The position numbers and the translations under genes were made by a program. Below, in pieces: positions 60,158-64,000 of a stretch of 64,000 nt of DNA (position 1 is its first letter; the number at the start of each line of letters is the position of its first letter). The notes below the pieces were generated by a model. It ran no database searches. It saw only the letters and a list, made by a program, of their open reading frames with translations, and was not told the origin of the DNA. This stretch comes from Bernardetia sp. (GTDB taxonomy: Bacteria; Bacteroidota; Bacteroidia; Cytophagales; Bernardetiaceae). The stretch spans positions 1 through 64,000 of the forward strand of contig NZ_JAHDIG010000001.1 of the NCBI RefSeq assembly GCF_020630935.1, given 5' to 3'.

Positions 60158-61072
60158 ATGAAAAATAAAAACAATTTTGATGTAATTATTGTAGGAGGAA
60201 GCTATGCAGGACTCTCGGCAGCTATGGCTTTAGGACGTGCCTTAAGAAAGGTTCTGATTATCGATAGTGGACTTCCTTGCAATCGTTACACGCCACATTC
60301 GCATAATTTCATTACACAAGATGGAGAAAAACCACATAAAATTGCCGAAAAAGCCCTTGACCAAGTTTTAAAATATGATACAGTCACAATAAAAAAAGTC
60401 CTTGCTACTACTGGAAAGAAAACTAAAAATGGCTTTGTCATAGAAACAGAAAAAGGAGAAGATTTTGAAGCTAAAAAACTCATTTTTGCCACAGGAGTAA
60501 AAGATATTCTGCCAAAATTAGAGGGTTTTGAAGAGTGTTGGGGAAATACGATTATTCATTGCCCATACTGCCACGGTTACGAAGTCAAAAATGAAAAAAC
60601 GGGTATTTTAGCTAACGGAGAAATAGCTTTTCACTATGCTCGTCTTATCCGAAACTGGACAAAAGACCTTACCATTTTTACCAATGGAAAACCCTCTTTT
60701 TCAGAAGAACAACATACAAAATTAGTTAGGCACAACATTTCTGTAATTGAAAAAGAAGTTACCTCCTTCAACCACAAAAACGGACAGTTGGAACAAATCA
60801 TTTTTAAAGATAATTCTATGACTGAAATCAAAGCTATCTATACAAGTCCTCCTTTTGAGCAACATTGTAAAATCCCCGAAACTCTAGGTTGTGAACTAAC
60901 TGAACAAGGACACTTAAAAGTAAATGAATTTTGTCAAACGAATATACCTAATATTTTTGCTTGTGGTGATGCTACTACACCTTTTCGTTCGGTAGCTTTT
61001 GCTGTTTCGGCTGGAAATATTGCTGGTGCAATGCTCAATCATCAACTTGTGGAAAAAGAATTTGAATTATAA
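60158..61072 (+). CDS. NAD(P)/FAD-dependent oxidoreductase (thioredoxin-reductase-like)
   Basis: 304 residues. FAD motif IIVGGSYAGLSAAMALGRA, a CPYCHGYE redox segment in the middle domain (CxxC, atypical compared with the CATC of TrxB), and ACGDATTPFRSVAFAVSAG near the C-terminus. These single-domain reductases reduce small thioredoxin-like proteins or bacillithiol-type disulfides. It follows the DUF1826 gene by 19 bp and is likely in the same operon. Confidence 0.9.
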   Translation: MKNKNNFDVIIVGGSYAGLSAAMALGRALRKVLIIDSGLPCNRYTPHSHNFITQDGEKPHKIAEKALDQVLKYDTVTIKKVLATTGKKTKNGFVIETEKGEDFEAKKLIFATGVKDILPKLEGFEECWGNTIIHCPYCHGYEVKNEKTGILANGEIAFHYARLIRNWTKDLTIFTNGKPSFSEEQHTKLVRHNISVIEKEVTSFNHKNGQLEQIIFKDNSMTEIKAIYTSPPFEQHCKIPETLGCELTEQGHLKVNEFCQTNIPNIFACGDATTPFRSVAFAVSAGNIAGAMLNHQLVEKEFEL

Positions 61073-61240
61073 AACTATCAAGATACTTTTTGTTGGTAAA
61101 ACAGAGGCAATTTGTCAAGCAATTTAGTAATACCAAACTTAGCCTATCAAAATTTAAAAAGACATATTTAGATATTATTCAACTTCACAATAAAATATGG
61201 TCTGTCTTTTAGACAGTAAAATAAGTTATATTCTTCAGTT

Positions 61241-61972
61241 ATGAATAACAAAATACATATTAATGATAATTTCGGATGGTTTATTGGAAACTTTGAAAAT
61301 AATCAATCTCATAAACATTATGCTATTCAATTATGTATTCCTTTAGAAAATAAAATTTCTATAAAAACAAATACACAAGTTATTGAAACAGACCTACCTA
61401 TCTTGATTCAATCTAATATAAATCATCAAGTTATTTCTAATGCTAAATTTTTCCTACTTCTCCTAAACCCAGCTTCTACCCTAGGTCATTTTTGGAAAAA
61501 TTTATTCAGTGAAGACATAAAACAAATTAACTCTCCTGCTACTACCGAACTAAAAAGAGCTTTAGTGTCCAAGTCTTTCTCATCAGAAAAAATTAATTCT
61601 ATTATAAACAAGTACGATTGTTTTTGTGATTATGCCATTCATAAAGAAGATAAAAGAATAAATATGTCATTAGCTTTTTTGAGTAAAAATTCTGCCCAAG
61701 TAGTTTCTCTTGAAGAAATAGCCGATTATTGTGCCTTGTCAAAGAGTCGTTTTCTTCATTTGTTTAAAGAGCAAACAGGCATTACATTTCGACGAGCACA
61801 ATTATGGCTTAAAGTAAGGCAAGCCATATTACTTTTTGGGAAAAAGCCTTTGACAGAAATAGCCCATGAAGTTGGCTTTTCAGATAGTGGACACTTGAGC
61901 CGAACGGTCAAAGAAAATTTTGGGTTTAGCCCTCGTGATTTTATAAAACTTAGCCAGTTTATTCAAGTTTGA
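61241..61972 (+). CDS. AraC-family transcriptional regulator
   Basis: 243 residues. The N-terminal half is a small sensor (cupin-like fold plausible, residues 1-110), and the C-terminal ~100 residues form the paired helix-turn-helix: SLEEIADYCALSKSRFLHLFKEQTGITFRRAQLWLKVRQA and TEIAHEVGFSDSGHLSRTVKENFGFSPRDF. It precedes the transglutaminase-like gene by 48 bp and could regulate it. Confidence 0.92.
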   Translation: MNNKIHINDNFGWFIGNFENNQSHKHYAIQLCIPLENKISIKTNTQVIETDLPILIQSNINHQVISNAKFFLLLLNPASTLGHFWKNLFSEDIKQINSPATTELKRALVSKSFSSEKINSIINKYDCFCDYAIHKEDKRINMSLAFLSKNSAQVVSLEEIADYCALSKSRFLHLFKEQTGITFRRAQLWLKVRQAILLFGKKPLTEIAHEVGFSDSGHLSRTVKENFGFSPRDFIKLSQFIQV

Positions 61973-62020
61973 GGCTTTAAATAATCAGAACTTTGTTTCA
62001 TTATTCAACCTAAAATTTAT

Positions 62021-62761
62021 TTGAAAATGGAACTACAGCTAGAAAAATCATTAGAGTTTAAAGGTTACCTCAAAAGTACTCCTATTTTAGACTTCGGTAA
62101 TACGAGTATTCAGTTACTCATAAAAAATAGAGGATGGAACAAAATGGCAGACTCTGATAAAATAGAAAAAATATACAATTATGTTAGAGATGAAATTAAA
62201 TTTGGCTACAATACTGACGATAACATACCAGCATCTCAAGTTATTAGTGATGGTTACGGACAATGCAACACAAAAGCAAATCTTTTTATGGCTCTGTTAA
62301 GGGCAGTAAATATTCCTAACCGAATGCACGGTTTTACTATTTATAAAGCATTGCAAAAAGGAGCAGTAACAGGAGTTTGGTACAAACTTGCTCCGAAAAA
62401 CATTTTACACAGTTGGGTGGAAGTTTTTTTTGACGGAAAGTGGTATAATTTAGAAGGACTAATTCTTGACAAACCCTATTTGGAAGCATTACAAAATAAA
62501 TTTTCTGATTGCAAAACTACCTTTTGTGGATATGGAGCTTACACAGATAATTTTGCACAGCCACAAATAGAATGGAAAAAAAACCATACTTACATCCAAG
62601 AAAAGGGAATCAATCAAGATTTTGGCTTATTTGACACACCAGACGAGTTTTATAGCAAACATCAACAGAAATTAAGTCTTCTTAAAAAGTTTGTTTACCA
62701 AAACTACGTGCGACACTTGATGAATAAAAATGTAGAAAAAATAAGAATGGGTAAAGGATAA
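62021..62761 (+). CDS. Transglutaminase-like cysteine protease-fold protein
   Basis: 246 residues, no signal peptide. The catalytic triad segments of transglutaminase-like domains are visible: DGYGQCNTKANLFMALLRAVNIPNRMHGF (Cys), LHSWVEVFFDGKWYNLEG (His) and the following Asp/Glu. It is cytoplasmic. Function is unknown. It sits directly after the AraC regulator, suggesting a pair. Confidence 0.88.
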   Translation: MKMELQLEKSLEFKGYLKSTPILDFGNTSIQLLIKNRGWNKMADSDKIEKIYNYVRDEIKFGYNTDDNIPASQVISDGYGQCNTKANLFMALLRAVNIPNRMHGFTIYKALQKGAVTGVWYKLAPKNILHSWVEVFFDGKWYNLEGLILDKPYLEALQNKFSDCKTTFCGYGAYTDNFAQPQIEWKKNHTYIQEKGINQDFGLFDTPDEFYSKHQQKLSLLKKFVYQNYVRHLMNKNVEKIRMGKG

Positions 62762-62766
62762 AATAT

Positions 62767-62891
62767 TAGAGTACTAGACATGAAATAAAAAGTTGTTGGC
62801 GTCGCTACACTAAAAACACCAACGAACAGCACTTTTTTCACTGTTCTGTGGCTCACAGAATAGCAAATATCTATGGATGTCCAGTACTCTA
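62767..62891. mobile_element. MITE-like palindromic element, copy 4 (inverted)
   Basis: The same element as copies 1 and 3 in reverse orientation, with ends AGAGTACTAGACAT / ATGTCCAGTACTCT. It is flanked on both sides by ATAAAATAT, a target duplication. It sits between convergent genes and ends 16 bp from the stop of the asparagine-synthase-like gene. Confidence 0.82.
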
Positions 62892-62906
62892 ATAAAATAT
62901 ATTTTT

Positions 62907-63917
62907 TCACTTAAAAATACTCAAAAAATAATTTTGCTTTTTCTCTACAATAGCATCTTTAAGAGAAGGTTCTTTTTCTTTATAGAGGTAATATTCTTCG
63001 TCTTCAAAAAAATCATTAATAAATGTTTTTCCGACTTGTTTGTAGGTGTTCCAAGCTCTATCAATTTTAAGATGATGATTAGAAATTGACCACGATTGAA
63101 ATTCAGAATTACTAAAAAAATGAATCATATCTTTTCCTAACTCTATATTTTCTGATTTACTAATAAGTCTTAACGATACGTGTTGCCATTTTTGAGAAAA
63201 ATTCATCCACCAAAGGTAATCGTAGAGAGTATGAATAGGAACTGGCGACTTTGAAATCTGTGGAGCAAGAAAATCTATCATTTTTTGAGTATATTTTTCT
63301 GTGCCTAATTTTCGCCCAATCATAAAGGGAAGTATCTCTGAATAAGGCTTAAAAGCATCTTCTGACAAAACATAATACTTTGCTTTATCACTACCAAAAA
63401 GCTGGTCGCCGTGTTCACCAGTAATGAAAATTTTTGTTTTATTTTCTAAAAGTGGATATAGTGGAGGCTCATAAAGTGTGTAGTTGATATTCTTTTGAAT
63501 AATTTCTTTAAAAAAATTGGGAAACTCTTCGATAGATTCTTTTGATAATAAAACTTCAATACTTTCTAATTTACTCTCTTCTTGTGCGACCTTGATAAGA
63601 GCTACCAACGCCACCGTAGAATCAATTCCTCCAGACCACAATACACAAATTTTTTTGTCTGTTTCTTGAGCAATTTTTAATAGATGTTTTGCTCGTAAAA
63701 TGGCTATTTCTTCAAAACGAAGTTCTGTTTTTTTAAGCTCTGAAAGAGGGTCTAACACTTCAAATTGCAACCTTCCAATGTCTAAAGTCTGTGTACGGTC
63801 TATGAGTGTACAGCCAAAAAAACGACACGCAGCCAAATACTCCTTTTTACATATTGTGTAGTAAAATGGATTTCTTAGCAGTTTTGAGAGAGGCAGGAAA
63901 GTAAGTGGTGCTTTCAT
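62907..63917 (-). CDS. Asparagine-synthase-like ATP-pyrophosphatase protein
   Basis: 336 residues. PP-loop motif VLWSGGIDSTVALVALIKVA near residue 96 and GEHGDQLFGSDKAKYYV downstream match the C-terminal (synthetase) domain of AsnB/beta-lactam synthetase-type enzymes. The glutamine amidotransferase domain is missing. The N-terminus (YYTICKKEYLAACRFFGC) is a short unrelated lead. It may amidate or cyclise a specialised metabolite or modify a glycan. Its stop lies right beside MITE copy 4. The gene upstream on the same strand (partial at the window end) may be its partner. Confidence 0.85.
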   Translation of the reverse strand: MKAPLTFLPLSKLLRNPFYYTICKKEYLAACRFFGCTLIDRTQTLDIGRLQFEVLDPLSELKKTELRFEEIAILRAKHLLKIAQETDKKICVLWSGGIDSTVALVALIKVAQEESKLESIEVLLSKESIEEFPNFFKEIIQKNINYTLYEPPLYPLLENKTKIFITGEHGDQLFGSDKAKYYVLSEDAFKPYSEILPFMIGRKLGTEKYTQKMIDFLAPQISKSPVPIHTLYDYLWWMNFSQKWQHVSLRLISKSENIELGKDMIHFFSNSEFQSWSISNHHLKIDRAWNTYKQVGKTFINDFFEDEEYYLYKEKEPSLKDAIVEKKQNYFLSIFK

Positions 63918-63922
63918 ATTCT

Positions 63923-64000
63923 TTACAAACGAGAAAAAGTAGCAGGGCTCATTTTTCTAATTTTCTCTTTATAGTCTTCTAGTAGTTTTTTCAAGTTTTC
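63923..64000 (-). CDS. C-terminal end of a gene running off the window
   Basis: The last 25 codons and stop of a minus-strand gene; the final residues read KIRKMSPATFSRL. Too short to assign. It ends 5 bp before the start of the asparagine-synthase-like gene, so the two are probably co-transcribed. Confidence 0.5.
   Translation of the reverse strand, partial: ENLKKLLEDYKEKIRKMSPATFSRL

Overview
This window looks like chromosome of a low-GC member of the Bacteroidota, most likely order Cytophagales and close to Bernardetia/Flexibacter. That placement is inferred from the gene families (DUF2723 glycosyltransferase, two-component-type propeller protein with a PP2C output, PKD lipoprotein, DUF4230 and DUF3592 proteins), the lack of strong Shine-Dalgarno sequences, and TAnnTTTG-like -7 elements. 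No rRNA gene, conventional tRNA gene, prophage or complete insertion sequence is visible.

1-25.8 kb is mostly housekeeping: DUF2723 membrane glycosyltransferase, 2-hydroxyacid dehydrogenase, polyprenyl-phosphate glycosyltransferase, ComEC, NupC, GlyA, a thioesterase, a NuoL-like subunit, AroB, a GAF/PAS sensor, GuaB and FtsX. A frameshifted lipoprotein and three copies of a ~120-bp palindromic MITE-like element are interspersed. A fourth, inverted copy lies at 62.8 kb.

25.9-30.4 kb is the highlight. A TROVE/Ro60 protein is followed on the same strand by an array of ten structured RNA units (27498-29355) and then by a convergent Rnl2-type RNA ligase. Each unit has a closing stem, a conserved 5' box GUGYCGUA and 3' box UURCC that form a helix with a bulged C like the Ro-binding site of Y RNAs, and a covarying purine/pyrimidine helix. 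On this stem sits a variable head. Eight heads are circularly permuted tRNA mimics (T arm, looped acceptor stem, D arm): two are opened in the D loop, two have Ser/Leu-type D arms, and the rest are class I-like. One head is not tRNA-like. The last and longest carries ordered matches to 23S rRNA around the peptidyl-transferase centre. I read the locus as a Ro60 ribonucleoprotein with a library of RNA-mimicking Y RNAs, coupled to an RNA-sealing enzyme.

30.7-47.4 kb holds a PKD lipoprotein, TsaE, alanine dehydrogenase, ApbE, a thioredoxin/NHL protein, and a small RiPP locus: an ATP-grasp ligase with an easily overlooked 53-residue double-glycine precursor at 42980-43141. A large propeller/SpoIIE sensor and a PIN toxin-antitoxin pair follow.

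47.5-55.9 kb is a sulfide/persulfide detoxification region: glutathione peroxidase, two YeeE/YedE proteins, an HMA protein, an MBL-rhodanese persulfide dioxygenase, TauE/SafE and a Crp/Fnr regulator. It is split by a DUF262/DUF1524 restriction-like gene and an Rpn-family nuclease. An identical 20-bp box at the same distance from a -7 element lies before both the persulfide dioxygenase and the tauE gene.

56-64 kb contains GalE, a likely Zur-controlled metal operon (MerC, COG0523 GTPase, DUF1826, thioredoxin-reductase-like flavoprotein) behind two TGCAAC-N3-GTTGCA operators, an AraC regulator with a transglutaminase-like protein, an asparagine-synthase-like protein and the 3' end of one more gene.
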